From Parachlorella kessleri (lineage: Eukaryota; Chlorophyta; Trebouxiophyceae; Chlorellales; Chlorellaceae), in the NCBI GenBank assembly GCA_001598975.1, contig BBXU01000818.1, forward strand, positions 1 through 64,000: a DNA stretch of 64,000 nucleotides, read 5' to 3'. Shown one piece after another: positions 12,130 to 22,971 of this stretch (position 1 is its first letter; each line of letters begins with the position of its first letter). A program made the translations under genes and the position numbers. The notes beneath the pieces are model-generated. The model was not told the DNA's origin, did no database searches, and saw only the letters and a list, made by a program, of their open reading frames with translations.

Positions 12130-13285
12130 TTAAGAAAGAGCTACAGTAAGCCTGCAATGCCGACCAGGCATATTTCACATTTCCTAACCAGCAAACGGTC
12201 CACCTCCCCTTGCCGTCCGCACCCTAAATCAAATCCACGCTCCCGACCGGCCACACGTACAGGCCCTCCGCACACCTTGCAGTTCGCTCATGTGCTTGTG
12301 GTAAGTGCCAGCTCCTTCCCACCCCTTTCCATGCCTGGAGTAGGCCGGCGCCACCTAGGTCTGGCACAGCTGCCAGGCTGCCTGCTGTCCTCCACCTCTG
12401 CTGCACAGTACAAAGATGTAGGTACATGTTCTTCAGCACCGTTGCACTTATGCTGCTTTCTAGCGATCACCAGCGATCTCCCACAGCAGGGTCACTCAAA
12501 GACAGGAGCAGCAACGGCTGCAGCTTGACTCACACCTTGGCTGTAGTTGCGAGCGTCAGAATATCTACGACGAAAGAGTAAGGATCACCTATGCATCTAC
12601 GGCCATGCCATTCACTCGAAGGTAGGTACGAACAAGCTTGCGAATCTATCAAATATCACATAACACTAATTCATGCACTAATTTCAACAGGCGCATCTAT
12701 GTGTTGCTCTCCTTGAACGTGCTCAGCCTGCTGGGTGTCGCTGGTTGCCTGCGCCTCAGCTGTGCCTCCCTTCTCCAAGATTTGCCTGTAGCCAGGCGTG
12801 CTTTGTTCATCCTTCGACAGCCTGGTTGGCAGGGTAGCGGAGAGTGGGCACCTGTATCCACTTCTCGTCATTGCACCTTGGAATGAGGGCAGCGTGCAAG
12901 GTACTGCTGCTGGCAAGTTATTGTGGTTAGGATTTAGCCTTCAGGACGGCTTAAGCTTTGCCATCCGGAGCAAGCACGGCATGGCAAGTTGGCCAGTTCT
13001 GTAGTTACCGAAGACATGGGCCGCAGTCATAGGCCACACTGGCTCACTAGAGGTTGCAAAAAGGAAGACCGCAGTAATCGCAGCAGGTGGGAGTTCAGAC
13101 TCCTTAATGCAGCGAACCCCTTCAGGCCCCCAGTTGACACCTGCTTTTGGAGCACCTGCTTTGGAGCACCTGCTTTGGAGCTGATCAAGCAGTTGTGCTC
13201 CTGCAGGCATTCTCACACCGTAGGTACCCTACTGAAGTGCAGCCGGACTCTGCGACGGTGGCAGGAGACATGTCTTGTGCACAAG
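12130..13285. other. Intergenic region upstream of the homeobox gene
   Basis: No coherent exon chain was found. Open segments at 12,690-12,890 on both strands have protein-like composition but no consistent starts. This interval should hold the promoter and perhaps untranslated exons of the plus-strand homeodomain gene. No TATA box stands out. Confidence 0.4.
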
Positions 13286-16200
13286 ATGTGGCGGATATCC
13301 CGTTCAAGGCAGCGCCGCCAGCAGCAACAGGTTGCAGAGCGAACTGAGCAGCAGCCACCAATTCAACCTGAGGAGCAGGTGGTGGACTCGGTGCAGCATG
13401 GGCGCAAGGCCTGGCATCGGCTAGGAAGCCAGCACAGGACAGAGCAGCTGACAGCTACCTCACAGCTGGAGGAAACCAGGGTGGCCCAACCTGCGGCAGA
13501 GCAGTCCACCCCTGTTGCTGCTGAGAAGCAAGTAGGTGGCCTGCATTTGTGTGCTGGGTTGCCTGTACCTGGCCATATTGGATGTGTATTGCCTGTCTGG
13601 GTGAAGCTTTTGCTCGTGTCACCCATCTGTAGTTGGACAGGTCCTCATGGACAGAAGCCACGAGCCATATTGCCTGCAATTGAAGTTAGTGCGCTTGCGG
13701 AAGCCAGCTTACAGTCTGTTTCTCCTTTTGACAAGTTGCCCTGGGCTGCAGGGTGTGGCACGAGCAGCAACAGCAGTTGGAGTCGGGGGCTGCGGCTCTG
13801 CAGGTGGGCCTGGTGGGCTGTGCATGGGTGCATCGTCAATCCGCGGACTTGAAGGACATCAGTGCACCTCTACTTGCACTCATCTGTCCCTGTTCACCGT
13901 TGAACTTGTGAATGCTCCGCGGTGCGGCAGTGAAGGACTGAACGAAGCTCTGTAATTGCAGGCCAGCCTCAAGGTATTGCCCCAACAACACCACCCTTGG
14001 ACCTGGCATGTGGGGAGCAAGTTGACAATGCCCCGCGGATTGCCCGGCGTGGGCGCCTGCAGAAGCGGGCGCAGCAGCCGCAGCAGGAGCGCATAGCACA
14101 GGCGAAGCGGGACCAGGCAGTTGGGGCTGGTGGTGACAGGTGCGTGGGATCTGCAGACCTCAGCAGGTGCTTGCCCTCAGACATCAGCAGCCCCTTGTGC
14201 CACCACCTGCCGTTCTTAAGCCACTACACAGTTATCGGGCCATGGTGCCCCTGCTGGTGCTGCACTATGGTAGGGCGAGCTTTCCAGCTCATAAGCCCTG
14301 CTGTACACAACAACATAAAACTACCCCTGCGGTAATGGCCGACTGGGTAGCTGCCTGCCGCAGTGCTGGCGGTCGTGCCTCAAGCCGTGGGGCTCAGACA
14401 TCAATCATCGACTTTGAGGACCCAGGCTTTATGACTGGCGCTGTCGAAGCTGGTATGTGTCTTGTGGTGCGGCTGGTTGTTGTACTGTATATCCTTGCAG
14501 GCATGGTAAGCATGCCAAGAATTAACAATAATCGTGTTTGCTTTGTTGCGAAGCTACAAACCCAAGTCAAGTTGCCAGAGCGCCAAGGCCAGTTCTGAGC
14601 AGGTTCCTGCCTGCGAGGTGTTCGCAGTACGAATGCACGTTGCGGCACCCACAAGCAGGCACCCACAGGCAGCTCACACCTGTTTATGCAGGCTGGAGCC
14701 ATGCCCACCCCAATGCAAAGCAACGAACGTGCGCGCCCTGCCGCCTTGTATTCGGCAGCCACCTGGAGTACCTGCATCACATGTGCTTGCCCTACCACCT
14801 GGAGCGGGCGCTTGAGGTCCTGGAGGCATGCTTTGGTAAGCGTCTTCTGCACGCAGCCCCTGAGGACTGTTGCAAGACCCACGCGTCTGCGCATCAAATA
14901 TTGCACCCGGTCCAAAAACCTTTATGATTCCATAGGCACACCGGAAAGCCTGCTGCTCTTGTCCGTGCTTTGACTGTGCACTTATCGACTAAGAATGCAG
15001 GGGTTGCGATGTGTGGGGTTGGCACAGCCACAGACTTCGCAGGCAGTCCTTTGCTGTTGGCTTTGTCCCCCACCTTCGCTCCACCTACAGTATGTCGTGG
15101 GATGCTGCAGGTGCTTCTGCAGATTTTGGTGCACCGGGCCGCAGCGCCGCCACCCAGCGGCACTTCCACTGCTGGGCTTGCCAGCGCAGCATGGAGATGG
15201 AGGCCTTCCTGGAGCACCTGCTGGGCCTCGGCCACCTCAACACGGTGTGCGCTGCACTGGAGCAGCAGCCCACACCCCCTTTGCTCCTACTGGGCCTGCC
15301 GGCGCAGCTGATGGCAGGGGCGGCACCAGCAGATGCACTGGCACCCGCAGCAGTGGCAGCACATGCCAGCCGCCATGCCTGGCCTGAGCAAGGCCCACAT
15401 GCAGGAGAGCCCTCAACTGACGTTGACCTATCAACTGGGGCAGCCCGTCAGCCCGCAGCACTGCCAGATATGGCTGCTGTTTTGGCAGCTGGCAGCAGAA
15501 AGGTGCAACAAGAGCAGCAGGATCAGCAGCAGGAGCGAGAGATGGCAGGGCACCTATCTGAGAATTTGCCGGCAGGCCAAGCAGTTGGTGCCCAGGGGTG
15601 CTGCCCAACCCGTGCACCCCACGGGGCGGTGCCTGTCTGCGTCAACCTTTTGCAGCCGACATTGCAGGGCCATGCAGCAGCGCACGCACCTCTCACACAG
15701 GGGCAGCCGCCAGCCCTTCCTGGTGAGGGTGCTGGGCGAGAGGAAGCTCCTTCCACTCTAGCCGAGGTTGAGCCGGCTATGGCTGCACCCTTGGCTGCTG
15801 GTGTGGCTCAAGCCATGCCAGAAGCACGTCAGCTGGCAAGTGAGGGTGCAGACTCAATGGTGAGCAGGGCGACTTCACTGTGAGGAGCATGGGAATGGGA
15901 ACAGGGCGGCCCTTCCAGTGCCTTGCCTCACTATATGCTGTCCTGGATCATCCCAACACATGGTAGCTGCCATGGGGGATTACTGCAGTGGTGCCTTCGG
16001 CTGGCCATATACCCCGATAGGATCCTCCTCATAATGGGGCTGCGGTTGATGCAACCCTCAGCGCGGTGTACAGATTGCAGTTGGCCCTGACTGCCCCGCT
16101 TCCCTTGATGACAGGGTGTTGGCTGCATGCCCCAGGAGGCTAGGCAGGAGGCCTTGGCAGGGCTGGGAGAGTTCATCATGGACAGCTTCGGGCCCGATGA

Positions 16201-18364
16201 GGACGCACGCCCGCCCAGCCTGGCTTTGTACTTGACTAAGGTGCTGCACAAGATCCCATGGCAATCTCTAAGCTGCACAATGGCATCGAGTGCTTGGTCT
16301 GGTTTGTTTGTGTAGTACTTAGTCGATCTTACCTCCTACTGTGGCCGGATGGAAGTTGCCCTCCAACAGTAGATGCCCTCACTGCTGTGGGATTTAGACA
16401 TCTGCTCGTTTGAGTGACCCCTGCGCATTGATTGAACTTCTTCTCGTCCCCTCGTGCGTGTAGTCCCTCACTGTGAATAGTGTTTTCTGTGGGTGCAGGG
16501 CGGTGCGGCATGTACGCCACCAGCCTCGCAACAGCAGCACCAGCAGCAGATAGCGGAGCAACAGCACCAGCAGCAGCCCGTGCATTTGCACCCAGATAGT
16601 TCAACTGATGGAGTGCGAGCATGCCAGCAAACAGAGCAGGGGCCGCAGCAGGGCCTCACTCGGCATGGACAGCAGGCTGCTGGGCCTGCTGTGTCGCCGC
16701 CATGGCATGCGCCGGGTGACCCCCCGGAGGCTGCCCAGCAGGATGCCTTGGACACAGAGCCCAGCTCGCCTACTCCCTGCCGCAAGCGGTGCAGTGACAG
16801 CCTGGGGGAGGTCTCTGGTTCAGAACGGCCCAGCGCGCGCTTGCGCCACACAGCCCCTTGCTTTGTGGAGGGCAAAGAGAGGAGTGCGGCAGAGGCGCCA
16901 GCTGCTACCGCACCCAATCCTGCAAGTGCGCCTAATCAGGTGTGTGTGGGTGCATATTTGTCCAGTGTGGGCTGTGTATGGCCTGTGGCCTGACGCATTC
17001 ACTGTTGGGCACGGTTGTGCTGGCCTGATGTATTTCAAAATTCCTCGAAGAGGCGGGACCCCTGTCGATATCTCGTACTTTGAATCGATAGATGGTTTGC
17101 ATTGTGATCAAGTAGCTGGCTGATTGTGCTTGTTTTATGCTGACTGCCTTAAGGTCGCACTGTGGGCTAGGAGATGAAATGATATCTCGCAAGTTATGCT
17201 TCTCTTTGCGATGGCTTGCCTGCGTTGGATAGCCAATACTTGTGTGGTCACTCCTAGCCTTGCAGGATGAACTCCCAGAAGCCAGCCACAACTCGCAGCA
17301 CTCCCAGCACTCGGCTTCCTTGCCAGCATCAGGGTCCCCTCAGCGCGGCGCACAGGGAGTGGCGGGCAAGGACAGCGGTGGTGTTGTGGAGCAGGTCAGC
17401 AAGGAGGGCGGGTCTAGTGAGGAGGAGGAGCCCCAGCTGGGGGAACGGTCAGAGGAGGACGAGGAGGGTGGCGGCCAGTCCAGTGGGGAGGAGGAAAGCG
17501 AAGAAGAATTGGAAGATGCGGAACAGGAGCCGCAGCAGCAGTCTTTGCAACAGCAGCAACAGCCCCAGCAGCCTGGAGAGAGCGGCCAGCTTCCGAGCGC
17601 TGAGCAGGCTGCAGTGCCGCAAGCCTCACCAGCGCCACGCCGCAGGAATCAGAGGTTCAGCAATGCCCAGTGTGATTCCCTGGAGGCTGTTTACCAGAGT
17701 AAGTGCTCTGCAGGAGGGGTCCTCAATTGGGAGACCAGACAGCAGCCTCGATGCCAGCAATGCCCGCGGGAGTGTTAGAGGCTCTTTGAGTGCACCTGGG
17801 CTTCCCGTCTGTCACCATTTCCTGTTGTTACTTGCGACTGCGCTGCCTGGTGCAGTGGCCTCCAACCCCGGCAAACAACACCGTGCGGTGCTGGGAGCCA
17901 GCATTGGCCTTACAGAAGCACAGGTTGCGGTGAGTAGGGGTGCTGCCATTGCTTGCTTGCATTACAGTACAATGGCATCTAGGGTAGATAGGGTTGGGCA
18001 TTGCCTCAGCTAGCAAGCGGTTAGACTGGGGGATAGCAGACCAAGGCTGCCGGTACAAGTACAATTGTGCAGTCCGATGAGCATGGCTTTGCTTTTATCA
18101 TTCAAGGCTATGGTGACTGGGTGAAGGTAGCACCTCAGCATGGAAATGGTGTTCATGCGATGCCTGCAGGGTTGGTTCAAGCGGCGGCGCTCAAAAGAGA
18201 GCAAGGCAGGGGCTAGCCTGCCTCAGCACCCAGCAGCTGCAGATGGCGAACATGGAGCAGCAGCAAGGGAGGACCAGGAAGGTGCTATGGCAGCAACTGA
18301 GGACAGCGGTTCAGCAGCAGGAGACACTAGCAGTGAATCTGCAGCGGAGGAGAATGCCAGTTAG
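13286..18364 (+). CDS. Zinc-finger homeodomain protein
   Basis: Predicted DNA-binding transcription or chromatin factor, about 969 residues. Exons: 13,286-13,531, 13,752-13,803, 13,962-14,139, ~14,181-14,452, 14,692-14,835, 15,111-15,859, 16,115-16,240, 16,499-16,939, 17,266-17,698, 17,856-17,929 and 18,170-18,364. All phases agree. The weak spot is the fourth exon, whose model implies a 41-base intron. Two finger-like units come first (about residues 263-285 and 318-340): C-x2-C-x12-H-x5-H and C-x2-C-x11-H-x5-H, resembling U1/matrin-type fingers. Gln-rich and acidic low-complexity regions follow. The last three exons encode a homeodomain (about residues 861-917): helix 1 around FSNAQCDSLEAVY, helix 2 around HRAVLGASIG, and recognition helix TEAQVAGWFKRRRSKES. 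There is no three-residue TALE insertion. Start at 13,286 is the first ATG of the open frame; upstream exons remain possible. Confidence 0.8.
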
Positions 18365-19308
18365 GGCATCAACACCTTGTGCCAGCTTTGGGCATGGCAA
18401 GAAAATCATTTACAAACGGGCAACTGTTGTTTGCGATTGCAACATAGGAGGCCAATCCACTACAATGGGGACTGATCACCGCTGGCAAGGTTGGAAGGCC
18501 CTGCTGAACACCAAGCGTTTTAACCTGTTCCCACACTGGCTTTCTCTGTGTGCGAGGGTGTTGACGTCGGATATGTACCGTAACAGGATGACTGCTTGTA
18601 CTATGCTGGGCGCCCGACTGTTCGAGTGATTTAGCACACAGTGTCCAAAGACAAGCCGTGGCACTAGGTGTGTTGTGTGCAGGTTGATGCCACCCTTTGG
18701 ATGTTGGTTGCAGGGTGTGCAAACGCAAGCGAGTAGCTACTCGCAACCAACTGTTTATTGGAAGGTGTCATGCTAGTGTAACTTGTCTTGCTGTTTACTT
18801 TATCCTTAGAGATCACTGATGCCCTAGCCGTTGCCAAGCAAAGTGCCAATGCAACTTGTGTCCTCTTTCTACAACTTCGTAAGATAGCTAGCGTGCAAGT
18901 CAAACCCATATCACAAAGCTCGGACTAGGTGTATGGGATGCTTTGCTGCTGTGTCATGTGTCTCTATATATACAGTTATCTAGAAACCCGGCGCAGCCTT
19001 GTTACACACGGAGTGCTAGTTCCAAAGATTATGCAGCGCTCAGCTCAAGGGACAGAAGGCGTGATTGCAACAGCTGGCATTGACCCCAGGTGCCCAGCAG
19101 CACTGTCTTCCAGCCCCGAGTGACCGGCTGGCGACCGCTCTTCATGGCACTGTAGGTGCCCCACTAGGTCTTCTGCAGAGGCAAACCTGCACCCAGTTCA
19201 TGCCAGCAGACAAGCTTAGGCACACATCACTGCTTCCCTTGCGACTTGCCCTAGAGCCCCAGCTGCCAGTCACAGAACCTGCCGCCCTTAACACAGAAGT
19301 CTAGGTCT
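18365..19308. other. Intergenic between convergent genes
   Basis: Holds the 3' untranslated regions of the plus-strand homeobox gene and the minus-strand gene ending at 19,309. TGTAA occurs at 18,777-18,781 on the plus strand, and on the minus strand as TTACA near 19,000. No coding exon is seen. Confidence 0.5.
18777..18781 (+). terminator. TGTAA polyadenylation-type signal after homeobox gene
   Basis: TGTAA, the usual chlorophyte poly(A) signal, lies about 410 bases after the stop codon. It is a five-base motif, so chance occurrence is quite possible. Confidence 0.35.
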
Positions 19309-19328
19309 TTAACCACTGCGCGCCCCAT
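19240..19328 (-). repeat. tRNA-like SINE head or tRNA fossil
   Basis: On the minus strand the segment starts GGGGCGCGCAGTGGTTAAAG, which matches a tRNA-type box A (GTGGTTAA). About 40 bases later comes GGCAGGTTCTGTGAC, a degenerate box B (consensus GGTTCGANTCC). No cloverleaf with paired acceptor arms is evident, so this is not an intact tRNA. The stop codon of the adjacent minus-strand gene lies inside the box A-like part. Confidence 0.4.
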
Positions 19329-21938
19329 GATTTGTCGAGCTACTTCTTTCCTGCCCGTGCTGTGTGGATGCAAGGGACAGACTGTCTTCGACACTCAGGC
19401 AAGCTGCCAAACCAGATCTTTCACCCAGCAGTGTCAGTTCACAGCTGTACACTTGGGAATATCATCGCGGCAGGTCAGCCATCTTGGACTGGTCCTTCCC
19501 CCATGCACACAACCTGCACAGGTTTGGCCTTCCATGAGGGGTACATTGCTGAGAAGTTGCATCTCCACCGACCTCCTGGCACACAAAGCGCTGTCCTGTC
19601 CTGGGACGGCAGCTGTGGGAGCTATGACATAGAATAGCCTGTGCCCACTCAGGGCCCCAGTGTCTAGGTAGACGTCACCCTCCGCCAAAAGGTGCAGATC
19701 AGATTCCCTACAGCAGATAAGACACCTTGCAAGCAGCACCGAGTATTACAGCTGTCCACACTGACTGCATTTATACCACCATAAATAGGACCAGCATCTG
19801 TAGCACAACTCACAGCCGAACCCGAGGTAGAGAAGACAGTCATACACACTGTGGGGCAAGTCCGTCATAAGCCGCATGCCAGCTCTTGCAACAGCACACT
19901 CTTGCATCAGGCATTTACGAATGCAGCAGCACTGCGGCACCTAGCTGCCATGTGAGTGGCCAATGGAACAACCAAACATGCAAGCGGCTGCACAGAATGT
20001 CTGAACAGCTCGATTTGTCCTACATACATGTCCCATGCCGCCCCCGCGCCGCCCCGCCTTGTTCTCAATTCTCACCTTAGCAGCTCTATAAGCTCCTGCA
20101 GAAGCTCGTCAGGACTAACAGGCCGCACTTGCCCAACTATTGACAGATCCAAGCTGCCAGCATTTGAGTCACCCCGCAAAACAACTGGTTGCCCATAGCG
20201 AAGGGAGGGGCAGGAGGCGGCCTGCACCAATAGAGCAGGGCAAGGCCTTGGCAGTGTGATGGAGTCGAACTCTCACAGCCAACAATGCAGGATACGCTAA
20301 ATGCACGGACAGAGTCCTGTAACCGTCATCCTAGCAGTTGGCTCGCTTCTTTTAGCAAGAGAAGAAACGTACGGGGTTAATGAGCCCTGCTGCTTTGATG
20401 GCATGGTCAAGCATCCTGCCACACGCACAAGAGCTCCACACCTGGAGAGATTAGGAAATGATGCAAACGCGTTCCCATGCAAGCTCTGCAGCGCATGCGG
20501 TGTTCGAACCTGACGATTGTTGGCAAGCTTACCTCCAGACAATGCAGTATTTTTAAAACCGGCCGCTGCGGCTCTGGCCCCTGTGGCGCCAAGGACAGGG
20601 CTGCTGCTCCACCTGCACAAGGCTAGTAGCTCTTACAGCTCCATACTTTGTAATCTGCAACTCTGCATGCATGGAGATGGCATTACCTGAATGGGCTACC
20701 TTACCAGGCATTGTCAAGACTGTGCACAATAGTTCCATACAAGCAGAGCTGCATATTTTTCAGAGTGGGAACATCAACTCACCTTGTGCGGAACGCATGC
20801 TGCATGGTGCTGGCAGCACCTCGCGTGTGGCAACAAGCTCCACCGCTCTGAGATCTTTTAAAAGCGGCTGCTGAAACTGCAAGCAATCTCTGACACCCTT
20901 CAACGCATGCATAGTAAAATAGAACTGCGTATTGACAAGCTGGAATGGTACAGAGGGTCCATTACACATAGGGCAGACGACGGCAACCAACAGCAATCCT
21001 GAAGGTTTGTGTCGGTTACCTGTAGCAAAACGGGCAAGGCTCGCATAGCTCCCGATAGCTGGAGGAACAAGGCTGAGATTAAGCCGCTCCTTTTTACGTC
21101 TGCACGTGTAAAACCAGCACACTTAGGCCATGGCGCTGTTGGTGGGGGGTTTGAGCTGTTGACAGTGGGCACTCATGCCGCCATCCCCACATGGCCCATC
21201 AGCAACACAAGCAGACCTGCGACCAACAAAGGCAGGCCCCCACCTGCCATGTTCATGACTATGGGATGGAAAGAAGGGCAGCTCTCCGACCCTTTATACT
21301 GTTGCCAAATGCCCCGCGCTGCCACCATGTCACTCTCATTTGGCATGATGAGTACTTTAACATTCGTCGCTGTGGGGCAGGTCTGCACTAGCCACATGGC
21401 TAATCAGTCAATGCCAGTGTAGCAGCCTGTTGGTGCTGTCCCATGCTCCTGTGCAGGGCAAGCGCCGGTCCCACCCACCTGCAGCATGGTCGCAACGGCC
21501 TGCTGGGAATACAGCCTGTCAGTGAGCAGCACCACTGTTGGGCATGCTGAGCCGGCCGCACTGCCAAGTACTTGGTGTGCCAGCAGGCTCTCAAGCGCTT
21601 CCGGTGCCTGGAGGGCTGCTGGGCTGCACTGTAGCGCTAGAATGCTCCCGACTAGCTCTGTTTGGGAGGGTGCCCTGCTCAGCTGCAGACACCACAGGGT
21701 GGAGGAGCTGTGAAGCCCTACAAATGAGCAAGAGCTATCATGGCATACCCTCCGAGCTTGCCTGACGCTGGAGTAGTTGCACAGCCCAAGAGGGCCACGG
21801 GTACAACATATGTGCTACCGCTATGCGTAGACCAGCCAAGGCCTGTGGCAGGTTTTCTACACCCGTCATCAATTGGCGCTTCGTGACTGTCAGGGCTTCC
21901 CCGTCACCAAAATCAGTAAGTATCAGCAAGCAGTCCAT
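19309..21938 (-). CDS. Conserved-looking protein of unknown function, 12 exons
   Basis: Exons 21,762-21,938, 21,479-21,607, 21,244-21,382, 21,020-21,099, 20,783-20,939, 20,705-20,719, 20,613-20,662, 20,533-20,580, 20,442-20,509, 19,750-19,848, 19,514-19,707 and 19,309-19,451 join without a frame break to give 432 residues. The start ATG at 21,938 opens MDCLLILTDFGDGE. Hydrophobic strands (LLILTD, TVVLLTD, VKVLIMP) alternate with helices in the first 130 residues, an alpha/beta pattern like a Rossmann or vWA fold. A C-terminal block has paired cysteines (CELCYRC and CSQCG), possibly a zinc site or merely a Cys/Trp-rich helix. Intron 1 is of the GC-AG type. If the ninth exon is not spliced, the frame would stop at 20,297. 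I do not recognise the family. Confidence 0.65.
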
Positions 21939-22971
21939 GTCGGAGGCTCGCACTGTTGGTGGTGGTTGCGAGAGATCTGTCGAAAGGATGCTGAATCACT
22001 GATTATTTCATGCCCTCCTGATCTTTTGATCTATTCAAGTTCCCGAACGCCGCATCAGTGCCGGATACCCAAGTGGAATCGTTTCTTTAGTTTGGGTTAG
22101 CGGGCCAATCCCCATGTGGATTTTAATGTTTACAATGGATACAACGCATCAGTCGCATCAGTCTTGTTGGAACCAACTAATCGGTTAATGGCCTCGGCAT
22201 GGTACCCAGCTGACGAACTAGGCACTGCCATCATCAGATCATTTGGTGGACGGTACGCTCACCATCACCACTTCAAGACGTCAAGGTTGTGCTGTGGAAG
22301 ACACCCGGGTAAACACCGCAGCCAGTGCCACCAGTGCTAGGTGTCCATGTACTTGGCCCTGCGCTGTGCTTGTTGTCCTATTTAATATATGTGTCTCCAT
22401 ATTCTATGGGCCCTTCCCCTTCTCACCTACTGACGCAGGCTGTCCCTCAACTGGCCGAACTGTCGCTGCGACTCATAAGTGACGGTCTTTGTTCCTTGGA
22501 ACAAAGACCGTCACTTCGATAGACGTTTCCACACCCACTCTGGCATCTTGCCCATCCTAACTTCCCCTGCCTCCCACAGACAGTACATGCAGCTGGGGTT
22601 ACCGCCTAAGGGAGTGTTGGTGTGTCAACCGGTACCTCCTCACTTCCAACAGAGCCACTTCACCGGCACACGACACCATTGGTCACCGGGTTCCGCAGGT
22701 GCTAGTCCCAAAGCGCAGTCGGCAGCCGAAGGACATCAACCTAGCCGTGAGTTCATCAAGCAACAAGGCCAGCAACGGAGCGGCTCTTCAGGTGGCTGGC
22801 GCCTGGGCCCTGCTCCCTGGGTTGGTGAGGACGAAAGAGGTCAGCCTTGCTCAGTACAGACAGCACTACTGACAGAATCGTATGCGCTGAAAAGCTTCAG
22901 TGCAGCCAGGGAGGTACTACACATCCCGGCATGCAGGAGCTGCCAACCCATGCTATGGGAAGCGCCAATCA
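21939..22971. other. Intergenic, containing a perfect palindrome
   Basis: Lies upstream of the minus-strand gene starting at 21,938 and downstream of the one ending at 22,972. Open segments at 22,480-22,900 on the plus strand lack a supported exon chain. The palindrome at 22,477-22,516 is the only clear structure. Confidence 0.45.
22477..22516. repeat. Perfect 40-base palindrome (19-bp arms, 2-base spacer)
   Basis: The left arm, 22,477-22,495, begins aagtgacgg. It is exactly complementary to 22,498-22,516, with only TT between. An exact 19-bp match is far beyond chance. It could fold as a hairpin in RNA or as a cruciform, or be two fused terminal inverted repeats. No protein-coding role is apparent. 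Confidence 0.9.

Noticed and set aside
17640..18200. TALE-class homeodomain (KNOX/BELL-like)
   Set aside because: The loop between helices 1 and 2 has no three-residue insertion, and no KNOX or BELL domain precedes it.
20440..20520. Possible tRNA gene (GTTCGAA-like T-loop near 20,503)
   Set aside because: No paired T-stem, anticodon arm or acceptor stem. The bases are inside a supported coding exon on the minus strand.
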